64,000 nucleotides of DNA from Roseivirga sp. (GTDB taxonomy: Bacteria; Bacteroidota; Bacteroidia; Cytophagales; Cyclobacteriaceae): contig JAGYIY010000002.1 in NCBI GenBank assembly GCA_018402485.1, positions 248,001 to 312,000 on the forward strand, in the 5' to 3' direction. Each line of letters starts with the position of its first letter. Position 1 is the stretch's first letter. The notes beneath the pieces were generated by a model. That model did not search any database. It saw only the letters and a list, made by a program, of their open reading frames with translations, and had not been told where the DNA came from. The translations under genes and the position numbers were made by a program. Shown one piece after another: positions 36,045 through 45,150 of the stretch.

Positions 36045-36695
36045 TTATTTTTCAGATTGGTATTGCTCTTTAATTTGATTAGGAAACAATTTGAATAGCT
36101 TTTTGACCTTGGGTACAGCAACACCTAAAATGTATGGGTTGCCTCGATTTAATTCATAATAATCTTGATGATAATCTTCTGCCATCCAAAAAACCCCGTA
36201 AGGTTTAATCTCCGTTACTATTTCATCTTGATATACTTGGTTGGCAGACAGTTCTTTAATGACCCCGATGGTGATTTCTTTTTGCTCTGATGAATGATAA
36301 AACACAGCTGAACGATACTGTTTCCCTACGTCGGGACCTTGTCTATTGAGTTGAGTGGGATCGTGTGTTAAAAAGAAAATATCTAAAAGTTCTTTGTACG
36401 AGACTAAGTCTGTGTTGTAAATAATTTGAATAGCTTCGGCATGACTTGTCTCACCATAACTTACTTGTTGATAAGTCGGACTTTGCTCCGAACCACCAAT
36501 ATACCCTGAGTACACATCATCTACACCCACCACTCTTTCAAAGACAGCCTCTGTACACCAAAAACAGCCTCCAGCGAAAGTGGCAACCGCTTGGCCAGTT
36601 TTGAGTTGAGGTCCCACAACAGCCTTTGTGCCTTGCGCCATGCACGACAAAATGAAAAGTGGGGTGATAAAAATTAAGGTGAAAAACTTTTTCAT
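36045..36695 (-). CDS. msrA: Peptide methionine sulfoxide reductase A, exported lipoprotein
   Basis: MsrA reduces methionine-S-sulfoxide in proteins. The active site is GGCFWC (catalytic C44), followed by GYIGG and the SYGETSHAEAIQI segment typical of the family. The signal MKKFFTLIFITPLFILSC has a lipobox cysteine at 18, so the enzyme acts outside the cytoplasm. MsrB encoded nearby also has an N-terminal export segment; together they would repair both stereoisomers in the envelope. Confidence 0.95.
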   Translation of the reverse strand: MKKFFTLIFITPLFILSCMAQGTKAVVGPQLKTGQAVATFAGGCFWCTEAVFERVVGVDDVYSGYIGGSEQSPTYQQVSYGETSHAEAIQIIYNTDLVSYKELLDIFFLTHDPTQLNRQGPDVGKQYRSAVFYHSSEQKEITIGVIKELSANQVYQDEIVTEIKPYGVFWMAEDYHQDYYELNRGNPYILGVAVPKVKKLFKLFPNQIKEQYQSEK

Positions 36696-36736
36696 AGGCT
36701 GTTTTCTTTTAAGAACGTTTCAAAAACTACTACTGT

Positions 36737-37210
36737 TTACTTTTCTTCCAAAATACGCTTCAAATCTGCCGGAGAATAGTTGACTGATTTTAAGGTTTTA
36801 TTATCAGAAGTTCTGTAGACCAAAAAATAATCGTCTGAAGCCTCAATATAGCTCTCTGTACCATCTTTGTCTTGATAAAACTTTCGAGTTGCTTCCGCCT
36901 CTTCCCTTGTTGAGCATGTTTTACTCATATTAGAGCGTTGAACCTCATCAAAAAGTGATTTAAACTTATCACCCATTCCAAATTCTAATATTGCTCCAGA
37001 AAGCACATACTGTAAATCACAAAGTGCATCCGCTACCTCCACCAAATTATGATCTGCAATGGCTTCTTGTAATTCCTTAAGTTCTTCAGCTAATAGGGCC
37101 ACACGGAGATCGCATCTATTTTGAGCAGGTATAACAGGGTTGGACTCTATTGGGTGCTTAAAGGTTTTATGAAAACGAGCAACACTATTCAATGGTCTTG
37201 GTTCTTCCAT
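36737..37210 (-). CDS. MazG-like nucleotide pyrophosphohydrolase
   Basis: This 157-residue all-alpha NTP pyrophosphohydrolase has the metal-binding pattern EELKEL followed by EVADALCDLQYV. That matches the ExxE...ExxD motif of the MazG/PRA-PH superfamily. A C-terminal extension of about 50 residues (SYIEASDDYFLVYRTSDNKTL) is not part of the core fold. It may clear non-canonical or oxidised nucleotides, which would fit its place between msrA and msrB, though that link is inference. A terminator separates it from msrB upstream. Confidence 0.85.
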   Translation of the reverse strand: MEEPRPLNSVARFHKTFKHPIESNPVIPAQNRCDLRVALLAEELKELQEAIADHNLVEVADALCDLQYVLSGAILEFGMGDKFKSLFDEVQRSNMSKTCSTREEAEATRKFYQDKDGTESYIEASDDYFLVYRTSDNKTLKSVNYSPADLKRILEEK

Positions 37211-37217
37211 ATTTTTT

Positions 37218-37247
37218 AAAAAAAAAGGCTTGAAAAAAATTCAAACC
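37218..37247 (-). terminator. Intrinsic terminator after msrB
   Basis: On the minus strand GGTTTGAA and TTCAAGCC form an 8-bp stem (one G:U) with a TTTTT loop, followed by nine T residues. It lies 32 bases after the msrB stop and just before the MazG-like gene, so the latter probably has its own promoter or depends on read-through. Confidence 0.75.
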
Positions 37248-37278
37248 AATGTTAATGAATTATTTAATTGAGACGAAT

Positions 37279-37839
37279 TTACTTTAAATCTTTTTTAAAT
37301 TTTGGGGGTTCTTCACCCTCCGGTACAAAGATTAAAGCAGCAGAATTGATACAAAATCGTTTCCCTGTTGGTTTGGGTCCATCATCAAAAACATGTCCCA
37401 GATGAGAACCACTTTTACTGTCCACTACTTCCCATCGAATCATTCCGAATGAAGTATCCTTCACTAATTTTATAGCAGAATCATTTATGGGTTCCCAAAA
37501 ACTAGGCCAACCTGAGTAAGAATTATATTTAGTACCAGAAGAAAAAACGGGTTGTAATGATGCTGCGGAATAATACGTTCCTTTCTTCTTATTGTCGTTT
37601 AGCTCACCACTAAATGCCCGCTCGGTTGCTTGTTCTCTCAACACGCTATACTGCATTGGTGTTAAACGCTGTTTCCATTCTTCTTCTGTTAGCTGTATCT
37701 CGAAGCTTTCCTTCTTGTACTTTTTGTCTTGTGTCGGTTTATCTTGAGATACTTGCCCTAAACTTGGCAACTGCAGGGCAAAAATGCTAGTAACCAATAC
37801 AATTACCAAACCTGATATCAGAATAACTTTAGCCTTCAT
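37279..37839 (-). CDS. msrB: Peptide methionine-R-sulfoxide reductase B, zinc-less, exported
   Basis: MsrB reduces methionine-R-sulfoxide. The catalytic cysteine is C163 in RFCINSA, with [21 protein letters not shown] and the other family segments in order. The two CxxC zinc sites present in many MsrB proteins are absent: they read YYSAAS and VVDSKSG here, so this is the zinc-free form. No resolving cysteine is evident ([10 protein letters not shown] has Ser). The N-terminal hydrophobic segment ([20 protein letters not shown]) directs export or membrane anchoring. Confidence 0.94.
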   Translation of the reverse strand: MKAKVILISGLVIVLVTSIFALQLPSLGQVSQDKPTQDKKYKKESFEIQLTEEEWKQRLTPMQYSVLREQATERAFSGELNDNKKKGTYYSAASLQPVFSSGTKYNSYSGWPSFWEPINDSAIKLVKDTSFGMIRWEVVDSKSGSHLGHVFDDGPKPTGKRFCINSAALIFVPEGEEPPKFKKDLK

Positions 37840-38146
37840 TACTTCTTTTTTTCTTTAAACAACAACCATTGTAATATGTTTCCCTTACCACCTAAGAATA
37901 ATGTCCATTGAGATTGATTACTGGCAGAGAAGTTTCAAAACTCATTTTTTGACTAACCTTTTGCAAAATGACTTTAAATTTAAAATTTCTTTTGCGTCTT
38001 TTAAGCCTCGTCATTTACCGGGGATTGCTCTCTTCTTTGAAGGACAGTAAGCATCCTTCTTTCATTCGACCAAAACCTTAAAAATTGCACATAAAAAGGC
38101 CTATGAGTGAAATTTGGGAAAAAGGAGCTCTGTGAAAAGAAGCGTT
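37840..38146. other. Intergenic stretch without a gene
   Basis: No coding ORF, RNA gene or clear terminator was seen upstream of msrB. The stretch is AT-rich with several short homopolymers. Confidence 0.5.
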
Positions 38147-38335
38147 TCAAATATCTTGTTTCAATAAATGTTTATTGAATACGCGTATTCTGTTGCAAAT
38201 GGCTAATTCTCTAGATACAATAGAAAGATCTGACATACACTTTTTCAATCTTTCTGTGGTTTGAATGGAGCGTTGATGAATTTTTTCTCCAGCATATTTT
38301 AATAGTTTGTCACTCAAGTGCTTCATATGTGTCAT
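38147..38335 (-). CDS. Possible small hypothetical protein (62 aa)
   Basis: An ATG-initiated ORF encodes a basic helical peptide with no signal peptide (MKHLSDKLLKYAGEKIHQRS from the second Met). It lies in a gap of about 600 bases between msrB and the exonuclease gene, where nothing else is annotated. I recognise no family. Codon use is unremarkable and no strong ribosome site is visible, so it may be a chance ORF. Confidence 0.3.
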   Translation of the reverse strand: MTHMKHLSDKLLKYAGEKIHQRSIQTTERLKKCMSDLSIVSRELAICNRIRVFNKHLLKQDI

Positions 38336-38450
38336 GTGCTTTTATCTTTATTTGTTAAGGTAAACGTTTTTATGTTCCTCAGGTTATCTAAAACAGAGAT
38401 CCTTTTCGGGTTAAGATAACCCTCTTAACAACCAATGTTCTCACTTTATT

Positions 38451-39782
38451 TTATGAAAGGTAAATTACTTCTCTTTTCGTTTTGTACTGGGCTATAATTG
38501 CATGTATTTCTCGGCTTTCATTTTGTCTGATAATCATTTCCTGAAGTAGCTCTTTTTGTACATCATTTTGCCTTGAAAAAAATCCATAGCCCATGTAAGT
38601 ACCTTTATTGACCCAAACAGCACTTTGTTCAGCGCTAGTGCGCCCGCTACCCAAAATCACATAGGACACTTCATTAGCCGTTAATGCTTCAATGGTGTTT
38701 TTTAGACGCTCGCCAGCAGCCTTGGGCTCAAATGTTTCTGTATCATAGCCATAAAAGCTCATCATGCTCACGGGAAGGCCACATTGCTTGGGGTCGAGTT
38801 GATTTTCCCTGGCCAACTGAATCAAAAAACTTCTGGCCTTATCTTGTGATGGAAATTGTGCCAAAGGTTTCATTCCCTTCTGAATTTTACCAATCACCAG
38901 GCGAGGATTACCGGTTACGTCTTGATAGGCATAAATACCAAATCGAGGTTTAGGGAATTTGAGTGCTTTATTGAATGGGGGAAACTGTTTTTGAATGTCA
39001 TGGGCTTCTTTAAGAAAAGCAATCATTTCATCTCCACACAACTCATAATGGATATTATGTATTTTGTCCTTCAACTTCTGTTTATAAATAACATCTGTGC
39101 TCGAAAAATGCTGACGGACTCGCTTTTTGATTTGATTGGCTTTGCCCACATATAAAGTTTTGCCTCGATTGTCTAGAAAATAATATACACCTGTAGCCTC
39201 TGGTAATTTCTCATATACTTCCTCATTAAGATGCGGAGGTAAAAAAGCCTCTTTTGAATTTCTTTTTAAGAAAAACTCAAACTCTCCCTGTTCATTTTTT
39301 AGCAGAATATCGAGCAATATGGCTGTTGCCCTTGCATCGCCCATTGCCCGATGTCGGGCAAAATTATCAATCTCAAAATATTGGCACAAACTACCCAAAG
39401 CATGGGATTTTAATTCAGGAAAAATCTTTCGGCTTAGGCGAACTGTACAAAGTTTGGTGGGCGAAAAACTTAAGCCAACTTCTTGAAATTCTTTTTTGAG
39501 AAATCCATAGTCGAAATTTACATTATGTGCCACAAACACATGTCCTTCCAACATTCCAAAGAGCTCATTTGCTATTTCGCGAAAAGGTGGAGCATCGTCT
39601 ACCATGGCTTGTGTGATGCCCGTGAGTAAGGTAATGGACTGGGGGAGATATCTCTCTGGGTTAATCAAACTTTGGTATTCATCCACCACCCGCTCACCAT
39701 CATGAATAAGTACAGCAACTTCCGTTATCTTCCCTCCATTAGCAGAGCTTCCGGTGGTTTCTATATCTACAATGGCGTACAT
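38451..39782 (-). CDS. DEDDh exonuclease fused to GIY-YIG nuclease domain
   Basis: This 443-residue nuclease has two domains. Residues 1-165 are a DnaQ-like 3'-5' exonuclease (DIETTG, HNVNFD, and HRAMGDA with the DEDDh residues). Residues 195-275 are a GIY-YIG domain like the UvrC N-terminus (TGVYYFLDNRGKTLYVGKAN). A C-terminal part of about 170 residues has no obvious motif. Such fusions are annotated as DNA polymerase III epsilon/UvrC-like proteins and may act in excision repair. It is divergent, 35 bases from the ATP-cone/Mrr gene, suggesting a shared promoter region. Confidence 0.9.
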   Translation of the reverse strand: MYAIVDIETTGSSANGGKITEVAVLIHDGERVVDEYQSLINPERYLPQSITLLTGITQAMVDDAPPFREIANELFGMLEGHVFVAHNVNFDYGFLKKEFQEVGLSFSPTKLCTVRLSRKIFPELKSHALGSLCQYFEIDNFARHRAMGDARATAILLDILLKNEQGEFEFFLKRNSKEAFLPPHLNEEVYEKLPEATGVYYFLDNRGKTLYVGKANQIKKRVRQHFSSTDVIYKQKLKDKIHNIHYELCGDEMIAFLKEAHDIQKQFPPFNKALKFPKPRFGIYAYQDVTGNPRLVIGKIQKGMKPLAQFPSQDKARSFLIQLARENQLDPKQCGLPVSMMSFYGYDTETFEPKAAGERLKNTIEALTANEVSYVILGSGRTSAEQSAVWVNKGTYMGYGFFSRQNDVQKELLQEMIIRQNESREIHAIIAQYKTKREVIYLS

Positions 39783-39817
39783 GCTCTGAATTTAGATAAC
39801 TCTTTGTAATTTAAACC

Positions 39818-40660
39818 ATGAATAACAAAAAATGGATAAAAAAGGCTTCTGGTGAAATGGTCATTTTTGATCCAGAAAAGCTCAAAACCTCTTTGTTTAA
39901 AGCAGGGGCATCGCCAGAACTTATTGCACAAATCACCCAACAAATAAGCGAGAAACTCACCGAAGCTACCACTACTAAGTCTATTTATAAACAAGCCTAT
40001 CAATTATTACGACAAGACTCCCAAAAGTTAGCAGGTCAGTATAAACTCAAAACCGCTCTTCTAGAAATGGGACCATCAGGTTATCCTTTCGAACATTTTG
40101 TAGCCATACTTTTGAAACATCAAGGCTATCAAACAAAAGTAGGAACTCATATTAAGGGAGGTTGTTTGACTCATGAGGTAGATATTTTGGCTCAAAACCC
40201 TGATGAAATCATTATTGCAGAATGCAAACACCACAGTCGTGCCGGATACAAATCAGATGTTAAAATACCCTTGTATGTACATGCTAGGTTTCAAGATATG
40301 GTTTTAGGTGATCAAGTACAGTCTAAAAAAAAACCTATGAAATGTGCTATCATTTCGAATACCCGATTTACTTCCGATGCAGAGACCTATGCCACCTGTT
40401 ATAACCTACAATTAATAGCTTGGGACTACCCTAGTAAGGGGAGTTTAAAGCAACGCATAGCCCTATCTAAACATTACCCCGTAACATGTATTCATTCTTT
40501 AACTAAAAAAGACAAAGAAACGCTGATGCATGAAGGCATAGTGTCATGCCAGCAGCTGTATAATGATAATGCCATTTTGAGTAGATTCGATCAGAACAAA
40601 AAGTCACGCATATGGTCCGAAGTGCAAGCTATTTGTCAAGATGAAGGAGTAAATAAATGA
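39818..40660 (+). CDS. ATP-cone domain fused to Mrr-like restriction endonuclease domain
   Basis: Residues 4-85 resemble the ATP-cone nucleotide-sensing domain known from ribonucleotide reductases and NrdR (IKKASGEMVIFDPEKLKTSLFKAGAS). Residues 87-200 are a PD-(D/E)xK domain, with YPFEHFVAILLKHQGYQT, D122 in HEVDIL, and E135-C-K137 as the ExK catalytic pair. The C-terminus (HSLTKKDKETLMHEGIVSCQQL) looks like a helix-hairpin-helix segment. The protein could be a nucleotide-controlled DNA nuclease in repair or defence. Its last 25 bases overlap the convergent SSS gene. Confidence 0.85.
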   Translation: MNNKKWIKKASGEMVIFDPEKLKTSLFKAGASPELIAQITQQISEKLTEATTTKSIYKQAYQLLRQDSQKLAGQYKLKTALLEMGPSGYPFEHFVAILLKHQGYQTKVGTHIKGGCLTHEVDILAQNPDEIIIAECKHHSRAGYKSDVKIPLYVHARFQDMVLGDQVQSKKKPMKCAIISNTRFTSDAETYATCYNLQLIAWDYPSKGSLKQRIALSKHYPVTCIHSLTKKDKETLMHEGIVSCQQLYNDNAILSRFDQNKKSRIWSEVQAICQDEGVNK

Positions 40661-42348
40661 ATTAACCAACTCAATAACATCACCAAAATACACCCAAAAG
40701 CATTGTACCAAAGAAATCCCATGGTCAATGGCCCAGCCAGACCTTGTGTATTCAGATAATGCACAAAAATCACCACTGCTTGGCTCAATAAGGCTGCAAT
40801 AAAGATAGCATTACCCTTCACCCTTTTTATAAAAATAGCCACAACGAAAATACCTAGAACGATGGGGTAAAAAAGACTGCCAATTAAATTAACGGCTTGA
40901 ATTAAGTTTTCAAACAGACTCAAAGTGGAGGCAAAAATAATAGCTAACACCCCCCAACCCAGCGTGAACCATTTAGAAGATTTCAAATAATGACTTTGGG
41001 AAGCTTCTTGTCTTATTTTTCTTTTGTAAAAGTCGATGGTTGTAGTAGACCCAAGTGCATTTAATTCCGAAGAGGTAGATGACATCGCTGCCGAAAAAAT
41101 AACTGCAAATAATAACCCTACAATCCCCACTGGCATTGTACTGGTTACAAAATTCATAAAAATATAGTCTTTGTCATTTATTTCACGGTTGGGTAAAGCC
41201 TCAGCGATCATCTCCTTGGCTTGGACGCGCAATCGATCTGAATTATCTTGTAAACGGTTGAGCTCATACCGAGCTGTCTCTATCATTAATTCATTCTTTT
41301 CGGCAATGGCACGATTAAGTAGTTGGACCACTTCCTTTTTCTCTTCAAAAACCGATGTATACCGTACTTCAATGTCTTTAAAACCATCTCCAAATGCTTC
41401 ATTTAGCAAAACCTCTTGACGAACCGCTTCATTAAAAAAGATGGGGGGTTGATTGTACTGATAAAAAACAAACACCATAACACCAATGAACAAAATCACA
41501 AACTGCATAGGCACTTTCAGCAATCCATTCATCATTAAGCCCATCCGACTTTCTTTCAGTGTCTTTCCAGAAAGGTATCGCTGTACCTGCGACTGATCTG
41601 TACCAAAATAAGACATGAAAAGAAAAACAGCTCCGGTAATACCCGACCAGAAATTATAGCGATCACTCAAATCGAACTCAAAGTTGACTACATTCAATTT
41701 ACCCATTTTGCCGGCCACATGCAGGGCATCTGTGAAGCCTACATTTTGTGGTAGCGAAGTAATGACCAAAATACCGGCAACGATCATCCCTCCCATCATC
41801 ACAGCCATTTGTTGTTTTTGGGTTTGTGTAACCGCTTTTGTTCCTCCAGAAACCGTATAAATAATCACCAATACACCAATGACAACCGTGGTGAGCTGTA
41901 ACGGCCAGCCCAGTAAGGCACTAAGAATAATGGCAGGAGCGTAAATGGTGATGCCGGCAGCTAGACCGCGTTGTACTAAGAAAATCATAGCGGCCAACAT
42001 ACGCGTCTTAACGTCAAACCGCTTTTCTAAAAACTCATAAGCAGTATACACCTTTGCTTTATAATATAGTGGAAGAAAAAAGATAGATATTAAAATCATG
42101 GCAATAGGCAGTCCAAAATAAAACTGAATGAACCGCATACCATCTGTATAAGCTTGCCCCGGCGTGGATAAAAAGGTGATGGCACTGGCTTGGGTGGCCA
42201 TAATGGATAAACCTATGAGCCACCACTTGCTATCGCTACCTCCTTTAAGGTAGTTATCCATATTTTGTTCGCCTCTCGTTTTCCAAACCCCATAGGAAAC
42301 AATAAAGATGAGGGTTCCAAAAAGAACTATCCAATCAATGGCTGTCAT
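40636..42348 (-). CDS. Sodium:solute symporter with large soluble insert
   Basis: This SSS-family transporter has 570 residues. Typical segments are DNYLKGGSDSKWWLIGLSIMATQASAITFLS near the N-terminus and LLFAVIFSAAMSSTSSELNALGSTT near the Na+ site. Residues about 305-390 form a charged helical insert between membrane helices (VVQLLNRAIAEKNELMIETA), absent from the other SSS protein in this window. The ATG overlaps the stop of a 42-residue membrane protein gene, itself overlapping a PIG-L deacetylase gene. The substrate is probably a product of that deacetylase or an amino sugar, by inference. Confidence 0.88.
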   Translation of the reverse strand: MTAIDWIVLFGTLIFIVSYGVWKTRGEQNMDNYLKGGSDSKWWLIGLSIMATQASAITFLSTPGQAYTDGMRFIQFYFGLPIAMILISIFFLPLYYKAKVYTAYEFLEKRFDVKTRMLAAMIFLVQRGLAAGITIYAPAIILSALLGWPLQLTTVVIGVLVIIYTVSGGTKAVTQTQKQQMAVMMGGMIVAGILVITSLPQNVGFTDALHVAGKMGKLNVVNFEFDLSDRYNFWSGITGAVFLFMSYFGTDQSQVQRYLSGKTLKESRMGLMMNGLLKVPMQFVILFIGVMVFVFYQYNQPPIFFNEAVRQEVLLNEAFGDGFKDIEVRYTSVFEEKKEVVQLLNRAIAEKNELMIETARYELNRLQDNSDRLRVQAKEMIAEALPNREINDKDYIFMNFVTSTMPVGIVGLLFAVIFSAAMSSTSSELNALGSTTTIDFYKRKIRQEASQSHYLKSSKWFTLGWGVLAIIFASTLSLFENLIQAVNLIGSLFYPIVLGIFVVAIFIKRVKGNAIFIAALLSQAVVIFVHYLNTQGLAGPLTMGFLWYNAFGCILVMLLSWLIHLFTPSS

Positions 42349-42473
42349 GCATAAAATTTAGTAAAAAAATAAAACAAGGCGATGAAAATGACGAGTACCC
42401 CTAGAACGAAAGCATACATTCCACACCAACTGCGAACAAATAAAAATTTCACTTTTTCTTTCTCTGTGCTCAT
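42345..42473 (-). CDS. Small membrane protein (42 aa) coupled to SSS symporter
   Basis: This gene is absent from the ORF track. The product starts MSTEKEKVKFLF and has one hydrophobic helix (YAFVLGVLVIFIALFYFF) before a short basic tail. Its ATG overlaps the PIG-L stop (ATGA), and its TGA overlaps the SSS ATG (ATGA). Such double coupling is hard to explain unless the ORF is translated. Small one- or two-helix partners are known for other SSS transporters, such as YjcH with ActP and YhdT with PanF, so a subunit or stabiliser role is likely. Confidence 0.75.
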   Translation of the reverse strand: MSTEKEKVKFLFVRSWCGMYAFVLGVLVIFIALFYFFTKFYA

Positions 42474-44998
42474 TTGTTATCTTGTACCTTGTCCTGATTA
42501 ATAATTTCATCTTGGCCTAAAGAAACCATATTGGCGAAAATTCGATAAGCCCCTGGCACGCCCTGAGGCAACTCTCTAAACCAAGAGTACCCCGTATAAA
42601 CAAAATAACCTCTACCATATTGGGTGACTAATAAGCCACCATTTTTGGGTGTTTCTCCCTTATCGTTAGCAGATAATACTGCTGTATAATGGCTGTCCCA
42701 TTCGTCTGGGAAATAAAGTCCTCTTTCCTGCACCCAGCCTTCAAAATCCTTGGATGTAATCTTATTGGGTATATTCAAAACAGGATGATCTGGAGCCAAT
42801 ATCCTTACTTCAGCATACTCATCTGTTACACGATCTCTTGAAATACTAAAAGGATAAGGACCAATAGGAGGCTGATTACGCATCGCTGTATTGTACTGCA
42901 CAATGACATTACCTCCGTCTTGCACGTACTTCATCAACTCAGGTTGTACAAAAGACATACGTTCGACGGTATTGAAAGCTCTTATGCCGACCACTACTGC
43001 ATCGTAAGAAGAAAGCATGGTTTGGTTTATTTTTTCTGGATCTAGTAAATCCACCCTAAAACCCATTTGCTCCAAACTTGACGGGATTTCATCACCACTT
43101 CCCATGATATAGCCTATACGTTCTCCACTAATTTTAAGATCAGCCTTCACCAATCTAACTTCAGTTTTCGGAAAGATCATTTGATAAGGAATGTGGTCAT
43201 AATCAATTGTTCTTAAACCTCTGTCGTACACTTTTCCGTTCAGTGTAGTAGATACGGATAAAAAATCGTCTGAGGGATGTGCTGGTGGTGTGATAAAAAG
43301 TTGATAGCGAAATTCATCCCCCTTTTGAATCAATTCATACGGAATATCATTGGTGCTTGCCTCCCAACCTTGTGGAAGATTCAATTGCACAGTGCCGTTT
43401 ACATTGTCCATTCCAGCTTTTACTAGTACTTCTACAGATTTTGGCTCATTATCGATGAAGAAGAGGATATCCTCTTCTAAAGAAACAAAAACAGGCGGTG
43501 TAATCACGAAAGGTCTGTACACTTCCCCTTCTACCCTGTCGTTTTCTTTGTAGACCACGGGAATGGTGTACTCGAAGTCTTCTGCTGCTATTTTAAGCTT
43601 AAAAGTAGCAAGGAGAGCAGGTGGATTTTCTGGCAACCCAACGAGCAATGGTTGATTTACTTCATACATTCCGATATTCTCATTGGTGTTGAATAACCAA
43701 TAAGGCTGCGAAATTTCTTTCTCACTGATTTGAAAGTCGAAAGACCCCCTTACATCTAGATTGTTGGAGAGCGCTTTGGTTTCATTCAGTAAGGACTTCC
43801 CTTCCATTTGAATGCCTTGAAGAATTACACTTACGGCTGATCTGTTGATCGCCTCCCATTGCAGGAACACTTGCTCACCTTTTACTGCAGAAAAATCATT
43901 GGCCTTTACTTCTAAAAACAAACCTAATGCTCCTTTAATAATTTGATTAAGCTCTTTAAGCTTTACATTTCTCCAGTATTCGTTGCCAAGACCAGCTATG
44001 TTCTTTCTTATTTTCATTAGTTCAGGTACAATGGCAGCCGGATTTGATATGTCGAATTCGGCATTGACTTTTCTTATGGCCTGACCAATAGGCTCTCCAC
44101 CAACGATACGCGACCAGCTATCATTTATGTTGTCAAAAATGTCATCTTGAGGCATATCTCCTTTCCAATACATTAAGTACCCATTATTATCTCCTCGACT
44201 ACCCGTACTTCCAAACCCTTGAGACTTGTGCTGACTACGGCTTAGGGCAGATATCTCGCTGTAAGATTGGCCAAGCAATGGATTATAAACACCTATGTTG
44301 ACTGAGAAATAACCAGGTTCATCTTCATGCTCTGAGGTGAAGCCTCCTCCAAAGTTATAGGTATTCCAATAAAGACTTTTGGGTTGCCATGGTGCTACAT
44401 ATTCTATTTGCTCGGGAAAAGCCTGCGGATTTCCTGCTAAGTCAAACGCTTCTTGGGCTAATATGGCAGATGCCGTATGATGGCCATGCATTCTACCACC
44501 AGGGACTCGCGTTGTATCAAAACGGGTAATTATAATGTCAGGACGATGTTTACGAATGGCCCAAACCATGTCAGCAAGTACCTTCTCTTTATCCCAAAAA
44601 TTGAAAGTTTCATTGGGGTCTTTTGAGTAACCAAAGTCATTAGCTCGTGTAAAAATTTGTTCACCCCCATCCGTTCTTCGGGCTGCAAGGAGCTCCTGTG
44701 TTCGAATGATGCCTAAATATTCTCTGATATCCGTACCAATTAAATTTTGCCCACCGTCGCCGCGTGTCATCGATAGATAGGTGGTACGGTATTTCTTCTC
44801 ATTTGCCAAATAAGCAATAAGGTTAGTGTTTTCGTCATCTGGATGGGCTGCTACATACATGGCAGACCCCAATACTTCGAGCTTATTTAATGCCTGCTTT
44901 AGCTCGGCAGCATTGGGTTTTGATGGTTTCTGGGCTTGTAAAGCACCAACACAAAAAATATAAGAAAAAATGAATGACCAAAGAACCACGTATCGCAT
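42470..44998 (-). CDS. Secreted PIG-L/LmbE-family deacetylase
   Basis: This 842-residue exported protein has a signal peptide (LWSFIFSYIFCVGALQAQ). Its N-terminal zinc-dependent N-deacetylase domain shows the metal-binding AHPDDE motif (about 50) and HGHH later. PIG-L enzymes remove acetyl from GlcNAc conjugates and related amino sugars. The C-terminal two thirds contain beta-sandwich regions and a glutamine amidotransferase-like segment (YDAVVVGIRAFNTVE, YGRGYFVYTGYSWFR). The start is the ATG at 44998, not the TTG at 45025. It leads the operon with the small membrane protein and the symporter, suggesting catabolism of an N-acetylated compound. Confidence 0.87.
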   Translation of the reverse strand: MRYVVLWSFIFSYIFCVGALQAQKPSKPNAAELKQALNKLEVLGSAMYVAAHPDDENTNLIAYLANEKKYRTTYLSMTRGDGGQNLIGTDIREYLGIIRTQELLAARRTDGGEQIFTRANDFGYSKDPNETFNFWDKEKVLADMVWAIRKHRPDIIITRFDTTRVPGGRMHGHHTASAILAQEAFDLAGNPQAFPEQIEYVAPWQPKSLYWNTYNFGGGFTSEHEDEPGYFSVNIGVYNPLLGQSYSEISALSRSQHKSQGFGSTGSRGDNNGYLMYWKGDMPQDDIFDNINDSWSRIVGGEPIGQAIRKVNAEFDISNPAAIVPELMKIRKNIAGLGNEYWRNVKLKELNQIIKGALGLFLEVKANDFSAVKGEQVFLQWEAINRSAVSVILQGIQMEGKSLLNETKALSNNLDVRGSFDFQISEKEISQPYWLFNTNENIGMYEVNQPLLVGLPENPPALLATFKLKIAAEDFEYTIPVVYKENDRVEGEVYRPFVITPPVFVSLEEDILFFIDNEPKSVEVLVKAGMDNVNGTVQLNLPQGWEASTNDIPYELIQKGDEFRYQLFITPPAHPSDDFLSVSTTLNGKVYDRGLRTIDYDHIPYQMIFPKTEVRLVKADLKISGERIGYIMGSGDEIPSSLEQMGFRVDLLDPEKINQTMLSSYDAVVVGIRAFNTVERMSFVQPELMKYVQDGGNVIVQYNTAMRNQPPIGPYPFSISRDRVTDEYAEVRILAPDHPVLNIPNKITSKDFEGWVQERGLYFPDEWDSHYTAVLSANDKGETPKNGGLLVTQYGRGYFVYTGYSWFRELPQGVPGAYRIFANMVSLGQDEIINQDKVQDNK

Positions 44999-45150
44999 AG
45001 CAAAGGATGAATTAATGATTTTCAAACAACCTTCAATCTATGGTATTGTCAGATATTTTCTGTCAACTCTTACATCATCGGTCATATGAATTTATCAGAT
45101 GAGCATAAATCATCTTACAACGGATAAAGATGAATAAACTAAGTGTATCT

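Noticed and set aside
36006-36046. Imperfect 15-bp hairpin at the msrA stop
   Set aside because: It has no T-run on the minus strand, so a terminator call is not justified, and no other role is evident.
38408-38422. GGGTTA-AGA-TAACCC hairpin after the exonuclease gene
   Set aside because: A six-base stem without a T-run is too weak to call as a terminator.
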